Notes: generated by a model from the letters alone, not told the origin. Positions 36,392-46,536 are shown, counted from the stretch's first letter. The stretch: 64,000 nt of DNA from Desulfosporosinus sp. HMP52 (GCF_000765145.1 NZ_JMGA01000030.1:1-64000), one strand, 5' to 3'. Numbers and translations are program-made.

Positions 36392-36937
36392 ATGTCGAAA
36401 ACAAATTCAAGTAAGTTATATCATGCTTTGCATCGCTTAAATCGGCAGATGCACCGCTCGTACCATCGAGAAGGGCACGGAAAAGGTGGACTTTATCATG
36501 GACAGGCAAACTTGCTGCGCATAATCTTGCAAAATAACGGTTCCAGCCAAAGAGATTTGGCAGAACAACTGGATGTACGTCCGTCTTCAATGACAGAGAT
36601 GTTGATAAAGCTGGAGCAGAGTGGACTGATCCTGAGAAAACAAGATGATAAGGATCAGCGGGTAATGCGCATCTATTTAACCGAGGAAGGGAAAAAAGCT
36701 GTTGAGAAAATTGCTGAAAGCAAAGATGCATTCGTAGAATCCTTTTTCAAGGCTTTAACAGAGGATGAACGAGAACAACTCCTTATCCTTACGGAGAAAT
36801 TGTGCGCAAATTTGGAAGCGGCAGAGGATTCTCATGGAGGGGGGATGCACCACGGACATGGCTTAGGGCATCATGGTTCCTGCCGGAAAAAAGGTATGCA
36901 CCAAGGTCATGGTCACCACAAACATCATCATGTTTAA
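36392..36937 (+). CDS. MarR-family regulator with His-rich tail
   Basis: A 181-residue regulator. The winged helix (QANLLRIILQNNGSSQRDLAEQLDVRPSSMTEMLIKLEQSGLILRKQD region, about 40-95) is standard MarR. After residue about 150 comes a tail very rich in His and Gly (GGGMHHGHGLGHHG, then HQGHGHHKHHHV) with one Cys, which looks metal-binding. An N-terminal HRLNRQMHRSYHREGHG stretch is also His-rich. GGAGG marks the ATG at 36392 rather than the TTG at 36377. Metal-responsive control is inferred. Confidence 0.87.
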   Translation: MSKTNSSKLYHALHRLNRQMHRSYHREGHGKGGLYHGQANLLRIILQNNGSSQRDLAEQLDVRPSSMTEMLIKLEQSGLILRKQDDKDQRVMRIYLTEEGKKAVEKIAESKDAFVESFFKALTEDEREQLLILTEKLCANLEAAEDSHGGGMHHGHGLGHHGSCRKKGMHQGHGHHKHHHV

Positions 36938-37020
36938 TACCACCTAATCCGCCCTCTTTTCCGTTGTGCAGTAGTGGGTACTGCCCATGCGTAATCAAGT
37001 GCTCGAGGCTGAAATAACAG

Positions 37021-37058
37021 ATGGTACAGCGGGAAAGACCGTTGTGCCATTTTTTTTT
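37021..37058 (+). terminator. Rho-independent terminator after the MarR gene
   Basis: ATGGTACA (37021-37028) pairs with TGTGCCAT (37043-37050) with one G-U pair, followed by a T9 run ending at 37058. The rest of the gap to 37489 shows no gene. Confidence 0.7.
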
Positions 37059-37489
37059 GCAAAAATTGCTTCACCCCTTGCGAAACAGCGTTCTGTATTA
37101 CTGTGAAGAAGGAACTAAACAGGAACGAGGCGTTAAAGATAGCGACTAACATGGTGGAGACGCTGAAAAAATATCCTCCTGGGATTAAGACGAATTTTAA
37201 TATTAAAAAGGATCGAGACTAGTTCGCAAAAAGATGCCGGAAACGCATCAGATTTTTCAATAATAAGAGTACAATTGACCGGAGCCTAAACATAAAAAAT
37301 TCTTTTGATGTATCCTCATCAAAAGATTAAGTATAAGGAGATAGATAAGTTCAAGACATAAATATAAATACTCTCTGCATTAAGAGTGAGGAAGGAGCGG
37401 TTTGGATTGTTACCCATAATCATCTTTAGAGCAAGGTTGAATATAGAATTTGTTGCTGGTATTATGAGGAAAAGCGAAGGAGATGCTCT

Positions 37490-38173
37490 ATGGATGCTGA
37501 ACGCAATGAGGTAAAAGTAAAGTTTAATGAAAACGCCAGTCAGTATGATGGCCAAAGGAAAAAGCTCATTCCATGCTTTGATGATTTTTATTCAATAGCA
37601 GTTTCCATTGCCAAAACCAATACAAATAATCCGGATATTTTAGATATAGGGGCAGGAACAGGTTTATTATCATCTTTAATATTAGAAAAATTTCCGGATG
37701 CTAATATAACGCTTATCGATCTATCGGAGAAGATGTTAGAGGCAGCCAAAGAAAGGTTTAAAGATAATCCTAATTTTACGTACATAATTGATGATTATAC
37801 TATATATAAATTCGATAAAAAGTTCGATGTGGTTATTTCCTCTCTTTCAATACACCATTTATCCGGTGATGAGAAGAAGCAGTTATATCATAATATCTAT
37901 TCAATTTTAAATAAGGACGGGGTCTTTATTAATGCAGATCAAGTTCTCGGAGGAACTCCATTTATAGAATCCTTATACAAAAGTGATTGGAGATACAAGG
38001 TAGAGAACAGCGACTTGTCAAAAGAAGAAATCCTTTCGGCGTATGAAAGGACAAAATTAGATAAAATGTCTACTCTAGAAGACCAGGTAAACTGGTTAAA
38101 AGATAGTGGTTTTTTGGATGTGGATTGTGTTTACAAATATTTTAATTTTGTAGTCCTATTTGGAAGAAAATGA
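37490..38173 (+). CDS. Class I SAM-dependent methyltransferase
   Basis: A 227-residue methyltransferase. ILDIGAGTGLLSSLIL is motif I, ITLIDLSEKMLEAA motif II, and FDVVISSLSIHHL motif IV. A GAAGGAG site precedes the ATG. Single domain; the substrate is not predictable. Confidence 0.87.
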   Translation: MDAERNEVKVKFNENASQYDGQRKKLIPCFDDFYSIAVSIAKTNTNNPDILDIGAGTGLLSSLILEKFPDANITLIDLSEKMLEAAKERFKDNPNFTYIIDDYTIYKFDKKFDVVISSLSIHHLSGDEKKQLYHNIYSILNKDGVFINADQVLGGTPFIESLYKSDWRYKVENSDLSKEEILSAYERTKLDKMSTLEDQVNWLKDSGFLDVDCVYKYFNFVVLFGRK

Positions 38174-38261
38174 ACATTAGTTCCTTCATTCTAGCCTATA
38201 TTACTACCCAAAATCCCTTAATTTAACTAGATTTCATGTGTATTCAGATTGATTAATCATT

Positions 38262-39686
38262 TCAAACCCCCATGCTTTCCTGGTCTTGCATTGAAAATCC
38301 ATCTTTTTTCACATCACTCATATTCAAGGAATCATCGTTTATTTCAATATTCTTAAGCTTTTTAACTGCTCCATAAGCTTCCTTTAAGGAAAGATTATCT
38401 CCTTTCCCAGAAATTACCCATAAGGTTTTATAACCCCGTGGTATTGTCTTAAGCTTTTCTTCACCTTTGCCATCCGTAAAATAGACTAGTAAATTAACCT
38501 TATGCTGATTAGCATATTCGAAAACCGGGGTAAATTTGGTGCCTCCACTAATATTAATTCGGTCTCTGATATCCTTCGCAGATTTGACGGTATACACTCG
38601 TCTGATTTCATTGTCACATTCGATAATCGTAATTTCATGATTAAGATTTTTAACGATCTCCAGGACTTCTTGCAGGGCATGCTTAAATTCCTGATCACTA
38701 ATGCTGCCGCTGATATCCAGGGCAACAACAATCTTGGCTTTATGACTCCTCAGTTGTCCTCTTAAATCCAAGCGCTCGGGCTGTCTTCGATTTCTTCTGG
38801 TTATGGTCTTCTTTTTATTGCTTTCAACCGTTCCCATCAGCCGCTTAAGATATAAATTCCAAGGCAATTCACCCTTGCTGTTCTTAAGGGATGAGACCAT
38901 ACTTTCTAAATAATTGGGAAGGCTGCCTTTTTGAGCATTATCAATAAACTTCTCAGTAAATTCTTGCAGGGTTTTTTCATCCATATCTCCTGACTCTGCC
39001 CAAAGGTCATGGGTTTTTTCAGGATCATACTCTGTTTCTATTGTATCGTCCTGATCAGGATCAGCGTCATCTGTATCACTTTCATCGGATGCATCCTCAT
39101 CCGCTTCCAGCAAGTCCAGGGCGGTTTGAATCTCCTCCACATAATATTCAAAGGGTTTAAAGGGCAGGAGGTTTAAGGAATAATTTAAATTAACCCATTC
39201 TAAGGTAACAGAATAGGGGGGAAGATAATCTAAATAGGTATTGACGACGATATTCATGGCTAGATTGATAGCTAATGTGCTGTAGTCAGCCTTAAATTCT
39301 TTAGCTCTGATTAAATGCCTGGATAAGATATGAAGAATTTCATGTTTAATGGTACTTTCCATCTGCTTAATATTAAGATTTAGAAAAATGATGGGATTAA
39401 AATAGATAACGTACTTAGCCCCTTTAAAATTCACTGCAGTTGGGCTGCTAATGTCAAAGCGTATTTCTCTGGACATTTGCAGTAAAAAATAGCCATAAAA
39501 GTTATCTGCATCTTCCATAAGACTTAAATTAACTTTATCGACAAGGCCGAAAAACTCTTTTTTAAACTCTTGGGGTATATAAAGTTCAGAATGATGATTT
39601 TTGCGTTTTGCCGAGAAAAAACTATTAACAACACTATCTGCTTTTTCATAAAGACCTTTAACTTGTTTCTCAAACAAATTTTCCAT
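38262..39686 (-). CDS. Metallopeptidase-like/VWA protein (DUF2201 type)
   Basis: A 474-residue protein. The N-terminal half is a zincin-like domain with HEILH at 115-119. An acidic linker (about 200-240, rich in Asp and Glu) follows. A C-terminal VWA-like domain carries the metal-site motif DISGS in VVALDISGS. It overlaps the upstream MoxR-type ATPase gene by a few bases only if the GTG at 39695 is used; the ATG at 39686 after AGGTGAT is preferred. MoxR ATPases typically work on VWA partners, so these two should form one machine. Confidence 0.85.
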   Translation of the reverse strand: MENLFEKQVKGLYEKADSVVNSFFSAKRKNHHSELYIPQEFKKEFFGLVDKVNLSLMEDADNFYGYFLLQMSREIRFDISSPTAVNFKGAKYVIYFNPIIFLNLNIKQMESTIKHEILHILSRHLIRAKEFKADYSTLAINLAMNIVVNTYLDYLPPYSVTLEWVNLNYSLNLLPFKPFEYYVEEIQTALDLLEADEDASDESDTDDADPDQDDTIETEYDPEKTHDLWAESGDMDEKTLQEFTEKFIDNAQKGSLPNYLESMVSSLKNSKGELPWNLYLKRLMGTVESNKKKTITRRNRRQPERLDLRGQLRSHKAKIVVALDISGSISDQEFKHALQEVLEIVKNLNHEITIIECDNEIRRVYTVKSAKDIRDRINISGGTKFTPVFEYANQHKVNLLVYFTDGKGEEKLKTIPRGYKTLWVISGKGDNLSLKEAYGAVKKLKNIEINDDSLNMSDVKKDGFSMQDQESMGV

Positions 39687-39691
39687 ACTTA

Positions 39692-40819
39692 TCACCTGAT
39701 TAAACGATAAGATTCAAAATATGATTCAATAAAGGCTTCATTTTCTAGGGCAAGTTTGTAAACTTCAGGATAACTGTTCTTAATATCTTTCATGATTCCT
39801 ATCATTAAGTCCACAGGATATAGGTTTAAAAACTCAATTAACCTATCTATATAAAAACTAGAATCATCACGTTGGGTCAAGATGGTTGTTTCTAAGCTTT
39901 TGAGAATATTCTTGGCAGCTAGATAAAGCCGGGTATGGCTTTCTTTCTTTATGCTTTCTCTGATGGATTCAGGCAGGGAAGGTTCTGAAAAAACCTCTTT
40001 ATAGGAGATGAGGGAAGGGTGATCGGATTCCACAAAACTTACAAATTCTTCGGCTATTAAGCGTCCAACATTTCCTTTGACAACATTTAGAAATACGGAT
40101 CTGGGTATGGAATCTTTGTTCTCCTTATAAATCTTATAACTGCTGGAAATTCGCTCATAGCTTCTGGGGGTAGCTCTTAGATCATCTTCATTGATCTTAT
40201 GCAAATAATCGGGGAAAGTGGAGATAAACTCGACAACCTTTTCCTCAATTCCGGCCTCTAGGGCCCAACCCATCCACTGCTGATAATCTGGCTCCATAGA
40301 TAACCAGACAAAGCGATTTTCTTGGGCGGCATCCATATCGACAACCTGGTAATCAAAATCCGAACCATATTTACTGGAAGGATTCATAGCAGCTAAGATT
40401 TTTACACCTTTAGGTAACTTATAGCCATTGATTTCCCGATTTAGGATTAAATTCATCAGTTCCTGTTGGACGGTATGTTCACAGCGATTGATCTCGTCGA
40501 TAAATAAAAGAACAGTTTTTCCCTGAGCTACTTCTTCGTCAATTTCCCTGAGCTTATGATGAACTGCATAGACGGTTGCTTTCTTTTCCATCGGATCTGT
40601 CTTACCATTAACCCCCTGATAAGATTCTATCGTTGGCAGACCCCCGATTTCCCCTTCTTTGAGGAGATTTCCGTTAATAACAATTAAACTCCACTGATTT
40701 TTCTGAGCAATTTCCTGGGCTAAGGCTGTTTTGCCGATCCCGCTTTCCCCAACGATTAAAGGGACTTCCTCAGTGGATAGTACTAAGTCAACACTTTTTA
40801 AGGTGTCTGTAAAATTCAT
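39692..40819 (-). CDS. MoxR-type AAA ATPase
   Basis: A 375-residue AAA protein. Walker A is GESGIGKTAL (about 24-33), Walker B LLFIDEINRCE, and ILAAMNPSS is sensor 1. The C-terminal lid and helical part run to the end. It is the middle gene of a three-gene operon, 12 bases behind the repeat protein and almost touching the VWA gene. MoxR ATPases act as chaperones loading or remodelling partner complexes. Confidence 0.87.
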   Translation of the reverse strand: MNFTDTLKSVDLVLSTEEVPLIVGESGIGKTALAQEIAQKNQWSLIVINGNLLKEGEIGGLPTIESYQGVNGKTDPMEKKATVYAVHHKLREIDEEVAQGKTVLLFIDEINRCEHTVQQELMNLILNREINGYKLPKGVKILAAMNPSSKYGSDFDYQVVDMDAAQENRFVWLSMEPDYQQWMGWALEAGIEEKVVEFISTFPDYLHKINEDDLRATPRSYERISSSYKIYKENKDSIPRSVFLNVVKGNVGRLIAEEFVSFVESDHPSLISYKEVFSEPSLPESIRESIKKESHTRLYLAAKNILKSLETTILTQRDDSSFYIDRLIEFLNLYPVDLMIGIMKDIKNSYPEVYKLALENEAFIESYFESYRLIR

Positions 40820-40831
40820 GGTGTCTCACTC

Positions 40832-41635
40832 CTATAGCATCTTCAGCTTTTCATCGACAGCTATTTTTTTTGCTTTTTTACTGCCATATTTATAAATAAA
40901 CATGATCTTGTCTAGGGGCATCAGGTCACTGCTTTTATGGATATAACTGCAATTTAAAAAGTCTCTTACATATTTTTCGTTAACATCTTCAATAGCTAAG
41001 GATTGCTTTAACACTTGTTCTAATTCAGCTTTAGAGATTTTGTCCATAATGTATTTAATGACTAAAATGTTGACTTGCAAAAATTCTAAGATTTTTGGTT
41101 GATCTAAATCCTTAATAAAGGTAATAGCCCTCTCATTATTCTTGATCGCCAAAAGTTCTGCCTGATAGGTAGGTGAATTAATATATCTTAAGGCATCATA
41201 ATTAATTTTTACAGCCGCTTCTTGAACACTTGCGCAAGGTTCTTTGATGAATTTTATGGAATCGTAATTTTTTTGCACAGCTAATAATTGCAATTCCTCA
41301 CTGGGATTCTGAACATATTTAATAGCCCAGCCGGCTTGATTGAGGGCTAATTTAATTAACTGTTCGCTGGGATTTTTAATGTACTCTAAGTTAACCCAGC
41401 CATCTTTGATTGCTTTGATCTGCATGTCTTCGGAAGGGTCATTAATAAATTGAATTGCTCGGCCATTATTGTCCAAAGCCAATTCTTGCATCTCTCTGGT
41501 TGAATTATCGATAAATTTCAAAGTCAGACCATTTTTTTGTACAGCCAATAACTTAATCTCCTCGGTGGGATTAGGGATATAGGCTATCGCATTAGGATTA
41601 TTCTTGATCATTTCAATCATCGTTGCTTTTTCCAT
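40832..41635 (-). CDS. 22-residue tandem-repeat (DUF4116-like) protein
   Basis: A 267-residue protein made largely of about seven 22-residue repeats with the pattern IxFIxNPSEExQxLAVxxN (for example IKYVQNPSEELQLLAVQKN). It should be a helical solenoid that binds protein. The last 80 residues are unique. The frame could start 11 residues earlier, but AAGGA precedes the ATG at 41633-41635. It heads the operon with the MoxR ATPase and VWA protein and probably selects their target. Confidence 0.75.
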   Translation of the reverse strand: MEKATMIEMIKNNPNAIAYIPNPTEEIKLLAVQKNGLTLKFIDNSTREMQELALDNNGRAIQFINDPSEDMQIKAIKDGWVNLEYIKNPSEQLIKLALNQAGWAIKYVQNPSEELQLLAVQKNYDSIKFIKEPCASVQEAAVKINYDALRYINSPTYQAELLAIKNNERAITFIKDLDQPKILEFLQVNILVIKYIMDKISKAELEQVLKQSLAIEDVNEKYVRDFLNCSYIHKSSDLMPLDKIMFIYKYGSKKAKKIAVDEKLKML

Positions 41636-41788
41636 AAAGTTAGTTCCTTTTATGATTATTTTTAGCATTACTTTGCGTGATACTACTTTTTAAGTAAACC
41701 TAAATAAGGTGATTATACCACCAGATAAAAAAAGGGTCTATCAAACACGTTCATAAACCACACCCTAAGTACTTAGCACTTATATGAA

Positions 41789-41817
41789 AAGGAAGCTCAG
41801 TATGACTGAACTTCCTT
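41789..41817. terminator. Hairpin after the methyltransferase gene
   Basis: AAGGAAG (41789-41795) pairs with CTTCCTT (41811-41817) with a partly paired interior. It lies 27 bases beyond the stop of the minus-strand methyltransferase. Confidence 0.5.
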
Positions 41818-41843
41818 GTTAAGAATCTTGACTGGTAATTTCC

Positions 41844-42536
41844 TCAGTCCTTGACCCACTTGGCCACCACAAAGCCAGGATTTCCTTCTCTTTTTTCCTC
41901 CATGGCTAGGGCCTCTGCTGTGGTTTGAACATTGGGTGGGAAGAAAAGACATTCTCCAATTTCCGCAGATCTGCCGATTTGCCAGGAACCTATTTCCTCT
42001 TTGCTATAAAGAGTAGCACGAGCGAAGACAGAAGAGGGGTTGTTACGAGCTGCCTCGGCATAGTATTCACTCCAGGCACTCCTGCCGGCGATGAGTCCGA
42101 TCATCAGACAGCCCCCGGGCTTTAAGCGACTAAATAGTTTTTGCAAGATTTTTTCCGGTTCAGGGACGAATTCAAAGGCGGTCATGGAAAAAATCCCATC
42201 ATAGGTTTCCAGTTGATCAAGAATCTCAGTAATATCGGCCTGCCACCAGTGAACAGGCTTAGTTTCTGCAGTGTTCCCCTCGAGGGAGGCTAGTTTCTTT
42301 TGGGCCAGAGCCATCATTTCAGCAGAAATATCCACAGCTGTCACTTCATAGCCCTCTTGCACAAGCCAGCTGGTATATTGTCCGGTTCCACAACCGATCT
42401 CCAAAACCTTGGTACCCGGTGTCTTAAACATGGACTGGGCCAAGTGACGTTCAACTTGATCAGAGACTGATCCAAGTTCAGTATCATACCAGGAATCATA
42501 ATGTGCAGCAACCCGGTCAAAAAGTGCTTCCTTCAT
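41844..42536 (-). CDS. Class I SAM-dependent methyltransferase
   Basis: A 230-residue methyltransferase with VLEIGCGTGQYTSWL (motif I), VTAVDISAEMMALA (motif II), YDGIFSMTAFEFV and LKPGGCLMIGLI. This resembles UbiE/Coq5-type and SmtA-like enzymes. Single gene; substrate unknown. Confidence 0.87.
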   Translation of the reverse strand: MKEALFDRVAAHYDSWYDTELGSVSDQVERHLAQSMFKTPGTKVLEIGCGTGQYTSWLVQEGYEVTAVDISAEMMALAQKKLASLEGNTAETKPVHWWQADITEILDQLETYDGIFSMTAFEFVPEPEKILQKLFSRLKPGGCLMIGLIAGRSAWSEYYAEAARNNPSSVFARATLYSKEEIGSWQIGRSAEIGECLFFPPNVQTTAEALAMEEKREGNPGFVVAKWVKD

Positions 42537-42780
42537 TAGTAATCACCCTCATATTCAATTTCCTATTCTATATGTAGCATTCGAATTTCTACATTTTGCT
42601 CTTCAATTCCTTCTTTACATACACATAAAATTCAACAATGGGTATATTGCACTATGTATGTGGAAAGAAATATATTTTGATTGCTTAATATGACATGATG
42701 TCTTCAAGTTTGATATCGTATAATAACAGCATGTGATACCGTAACAGGTAGCAAAAAGTATTTGGAAAAGAGAGGAAACT

Positions 42781-43101
42781 ATGAAAGATATGAATTTTAG
42801 CGACGTAGTTGAACGTTCCGTTCAAATAAGAAAACTCTATCAACAACTAGAACGGCAGCATCATGGATCAGAATGGACCGTGGAAGAGGATGCCTTAGCT
42901 TTCCTAACTGATGCCGGCTTGGTGGGTCGTTTGACTATGTGTCAGCAGGAGCGTTGGCCAAAAGGTGGTAATACAGTATCTGAATTGGAGCATAAACTTA
43001 GCGAGTGCATATGGTGGCTAATTGTTTTGGCAGAGCGTATGAATATTGATATTAATGAATCATTGGACCAGTTTTTATCAAAACTTGAAAAACAGTTCTA
43101 A
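42781..43101 (+). CDS. MazG-like protein
   Basis: A 106-residue all-helical protein resembling MazG-like nucleotide pyrophosphohydrolases, with the segment ELEHKLSECIWWLIVLAERMNID giving an ExxE-like pair and a trailing Asp. A GAGAGGA site precedes the ATG. The acidic set is lighter than in active MazG, so catalysis is uncertain. Confidence 0.65.
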   Translation: MKDMNFSDVVERSVQIRKLYQQLERQHHGSEWTVEEDALAFLTDAGLVGRLTMCQQERWPKGGNTVSELEHKLSECIWWLIVLAERMNIDINESLDQFLSKLEKQF

Positions 43102-43180
43102 CGGAAATGACTCCCGTACCATTAGTACAGGAGCCTCGATCTGGGGTTTTATTTGGAATGTAAATTGTGCAGAGCAAGTA

Positions 43181-45793
43181 TTATTTTGCAGTAAGCTTAT
43201 CAAATTGCATACCTTTTTTTCTATCTTTCATTATCTCGATAAGAGGTGCAGATTCTTCGAAGAAGACAATAACGATATCCTCTGGTTTGGCGAGATCCAA
43301 GGCAGCTTTAAAAGCCTCCTCCTCATCAAGGATTATTTGCAAGTTTACTCTTGGAAAGTTTGAGGATAGGACGCCTTTTTCCAAGAGATCTGCCACCTCG
43401 CCGTCCGCTCTGCCTCTTTTATTCCGATCTTCTTTTATCATAATATAGTCGAAGTTCGCTCCGGCGCATTCCCCAACTTCAAGTATATCCTTGTCTGCTC
43501 TATCTCCAGGTACTCCAATAACTCCGATCAATTTATGGTGTTCTATTTGCTTAAGTCCATCAATTACGCATTGATAACCTTCTTTATTATGGCCATAGTC
43601 TAAAATAACCCGCTGATCATTAACACAATACATATTAAATCTACCGGGATTATTATTGCAATAAAAGGACGTCAAACCTTGTCTGATTGAATTATAATCA
43701 ATACCTAGCCCTACAGCAGCAGCACAGGAAGCCATGGCATTTTCTATGTTGTATTTCAGAGCGCCGTTTAAGGTAATGCCAATGCTATTAACAGCTAGCA
43801 ACGGTTCAGCATGATAGTCCTTTTGGATCATTATCGTGCCGTCATCGACATAGACGCCATACCCACCTTTCAGGAGGTTGTCTTGCAGGGTGGGATTGTC
43901 TTTATGATGAGAAAAAACAATAAGTTTACTTTTGAAACGGTCGAGAATGCTTAAGCTCAGCGGATCATCCCCATTAATCACCACATAACCATCTTCCTTA
44001 ACAGCTTCGCCCACTAACGCTTTAACTTTTGCCAAGTCTTCCAGGGTTTCTACTTCATCGAGCCCTAGGTGATCCTGAGTTATGTTAGTGATCACTCCGA
44101 CATCTGCTGTCTCATAGGCTAAGCCGCCTTTAATCATGCCACCCCGGGCGGTTTCTAAGACCGCTGCATCAATATCCTTATTGATCAGGACTGACAAAGC
44201 GCTCTGAGGACCGGTAGTATCTCCTTGATAGATACATTTCCCTTCGATATAGATTCCATCGGTTGTGGTCATTCCAACGGAATAGCCCGCAAGTGAGAGG
44301 ATGTGGGCAATGAGTCTTGTGGTGGTTGTTTTTCCGTTGGTTCCGGTTATTGCTACCAGGGGGACTTTTTTAAATCCATCCTTAAATAATTTATCAACGA
44401 TGTGTCCTGCGACATTGCGTTTTTTGCCACTGAACGGATTGTGATGCATTCTAATACCCGGTGCAGCATTGACTTCAATGATTGCGCCTCCTTCGGTAAG
44501 GGGCTTGCTAATATCTTGACACAGCAAATCAATGCCGCAGATGTCTAGTCCAATAGCATTTGCTGCCCGTTGGCAGAGTTCAATGGTTTCCTTGCAGATT
44601 GAATCTGTATGATCGATGGCAAAGCCACCGGTAGATAAATTGGCGTTAGCTTTTAAGGTTAATTTCTCACCCTTCAATAGAATTGACTCTAAGCAGTAGT
44701 TTTTTTGATTTAAATAAGTAATCAAAGTCTCATCAATTTTGATTTTTGTTAATTCCTTTTCATGCCCCTCGCCTCTGCGAATGTCCTGGTTCACTGTATA
44801 TATTAACTGCTCTATGGAGCTTACCCCATCTCCAATAATGAAGGGGGGGATTCTCTCTGAAACAGCTACTATGTCCCCATAAACACTGCATACTCGATAG
44901 TCATTTCCCTGGATATGCTCTTCAATCATGATATTTTGATAATCCTTAGACAAAAGGTCATAGGCGTTGGATAATCCTATCTTATCGTTAATATTGGCTA
45001 TAACTCCCTTGCCTTGATTACCATACTGGGGTTTTAGTACCACCGGATATCCTATCTCTTGGGCAGCGGATAAGGCATCACTTTTATTCTGAACTTTCCT
45101 GCCATATGCAATCGGCAGACAATGCAAGCTAAGTAGTTCTTTAGTAAGTAACTTATCCTGAGCAATGCTGACAGCGATTTCCCGGGTGTCATTGCCCAGA
45201 GTAGCTTGGATAGTTTTGGAGTGTTTTCCGTAACCTAATTGAAAAATGCTTTCTTGACCGATTCTTAAGATCGGGATTCCTCTTTTCCTCGCCTCGTTGC
45301 AAATATCCAGAGTACTCCGGCCGAGTTGTTCACTCACTAATAGTTCCTTTAAATTTGCGTATCTTAGATCTAGATCAAAGGACTCATGCTTTATTAAGGA
45401 ATTAATGAAGTCAACGGCTGTATTCCCAACCTCTAACCCTGTAGACATGTATTCATATTGATAAATAACATAGTATCTATCCCCGGATATCTCCCGGGCC
45501 TTTCCATAACTTACTTCTAAGCCCAACATATTCTGGAGGGCAATAATAATATGCTCTGTGACATGTGCCAAATAGGTTCCCTCTGTCAATCTCTTAATAA
45601 AGCCTCTATCCTCATCAATACCACACCGGTGCTTTTCAAGCTCTGGCAGCATGCTTATTAAGGTTGAATTAAAACCTTTGATTTCCTTACTTGGAATGTC
45701 ACAGTATCCTTCTAAATCTAGGTCCAGCCTGATGCATTTTTTGTGTGAATAAATGTTCCTTCCCGGAAAAACCTTGGAACTAATAATTTTCAC
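43181..45793 (-). CDS. cphA: Cyanophycin synthetase
   Basis: An 870-residue enzyme building the Asp-Arg storage polymer cyanophycin with ATP. An N-terminal domain (1-160) is followed by an ATP-grasp domain (about 210-480: VVLKPQYGNQGKGV, IMIEEHIQGNDYRV, IIEVNAAPGIRMH). A Mur-ligase-like domain begins with ITGTNGKTTTTRL near 485 and includes LETARGGM and DYGHNKEGY. Full length and intact. No cyanophycinase lies beside it. A nitrogen-reserve role is inferred. Confidence 0.93.
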   Translation of the reverse strand: MKIISSKVFPGRNIYSHKKCIRLDLDLEGYCDIPSKEIKGFNSTLISMLPELEKHRCGIDEDRGFIKRLTEGTYLAHVTEHIIIALQNMLGLEVSYGKAREISGDRYYVIYQYEYMSTGLEVGNTAVDFINSLIKHESFDLDLRYANLKELLVSEQLGRSTLDICNEARKRGIPILRIGQESIFQLGYGKHSKTIQATLGNDTREIAVSIAQDKLLTKELLSLHCLPIAYGRKVQNKSDALSAAQEIGYPVVLKPQYGNQGKGVIANINDKIGLSNAYDLLSKDYQNIMIEEHIQGNDYRVCSVYGDIVAVSERIPPFIIGDGVSSIEQLIYTVNQDIRRGEGHEKELTKIKIDETLITYLNQKNYCLESILLKGEKLTLKANANLSTGGFAIDHTDSICKETIELCQRAANAIGLDICGIDLLCQDISKPLTEGGAIIEVNAAPGIRMHHNPFSGKKRNVAGHIVDKLFKDGFKKVPLVAITGTNGKTTTTRLIAHILSLAGYSVGMTTTDGIYIEGKCIYQGDTTGPQSALSVLINKDIDAAVLETARGGMIKGGLAYETADVGVITNITQDHLGLDEVETLEDLAKVKALVGEAVKEDGYVVINGDDPLSLSILDRFKSKLIVFSHHKDNPTLQDNLLKGGYGVYVDDGTIMIQKDYHAEPLLAVNSIGITLNGALKYNIENAMASCAAAVGLGIDYNSIRQGLTSFYCNNNPGRFNMYCVNDQRVILDYGHNKEGYQCVIDGLKQIEHHKLIGVIGVPGDRADKDILEVGECAGANFDYIMIKEDRNKRGRADGEVADLLEKGVLSSNFPRVNLQIILDEEEAFKAALDLAKPEDIVIVFFEESAPLIEIMKDRKKGMQFDKLTAK

Positions 45794-46119
45794 GAAGCTG
45801 ACCTCCTATTGAAGATTCATTTCCATATTCCTTATATGCTTTTGCTAAGTGTCCGTCAAATTAATCAATCCGCTGCGATTCTAATATATCCAAGAATCTA
45901 ACATGTACGCTGGTATTTATTGTTTAATACGGCTCGCTATGGTTATCTTAAACACATCAATGAATTAAATGACCAATTAATGTCCCTGCGGAATCACCGA
46001 CTCTGCAAGTCCGAGTAGCGTATTCATATCCTCCGATTCGTTTACAACGAATTATTACTTAGTAAGTATGTAACAACAAACTTGTTATTCAGTAAAATAT
46101 AGTAAATAAAAATAAGAAG
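45794..46119. other. Gap upstream of cphA with no clear gene
   Basis: The cphA promoter must lie at its left. Around 45935-46018 a short plus-strand frame (RYGYLKHINELNDQLMSLRNHR, then a stop) may be a gene fragment. Nothing firm. Confidence 0.3.
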
Positions 46120-46128
46120 GTGGCTATA

Positions 46129-46536
46129 TTGACAAGTGGTTACATTACTTATCCCGGATTTAAGCCTGGAGACAAAGTAGTTGCACTCGTTTTCCATCCT
46201 CCAGAGATTAGGAGTGGAACAAAAGCAACCATAATATCACCACGAGTAGAGAGCCTTTATGCAGTACAATTGCCCGATGGAGAGCTACATCGATGGTTTA
46301 CTGGCTCTGAGTTGGAACCTGTAAGCCCATGTCTCAATCATTACGGGATACTACAGGCAGGAGAGCTGGCTAGAGTATTGAATGAGAAAGGGCATCCGCC
46401 AAAGATTCAGCAAGGAATGATTGTTAAAATAGTGAAGGTTTTCCCACAAACTCTTGTGTACGATTTAAAATTAGAAAATGGTAAGTATCATCGCTGGCTT
46501 GCTGATTTCGAAATTATCCCTTCTAGTCTGGTCTGA
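46129..46536 (+). CDS. Two-repeat SH3/KOW-like protein
   Basis: A 135-residue protein with two similar halves: PGDKVVALVFHP...YAVQLPDGELHRWFTGSELEP and GMIVKIVKVFP...YDLKLENGKYHRWLADFEIIP. Each looks like a small beta-barrel ending in HRW. AAGGTGG points to the TTG at 46129; a GTG at 46120 is possible. It lies about 120 bases upstream of ligD. Function unknown. Confidence 0.6.
   Translation: MTSGYITYPGFKPGDKVVALVFHPPEIRSGTKATIISPRVESLYAVQLPDGELHRWFTGSELEPVSPCLNHYGILQAGELARVLNEKGHPPKIQQGMIVKIVKVFPQTLVYDLKLENGKYHRWLADFEIIPSSLV

Noticed and set aside
40832-41635. CRISPR-like or DNA-level tandem repeats in the repeat-protein gene
   Set aside because: The 22-residue periodicity is conserved only at protein level; the DNA units differ and there are no spacers.
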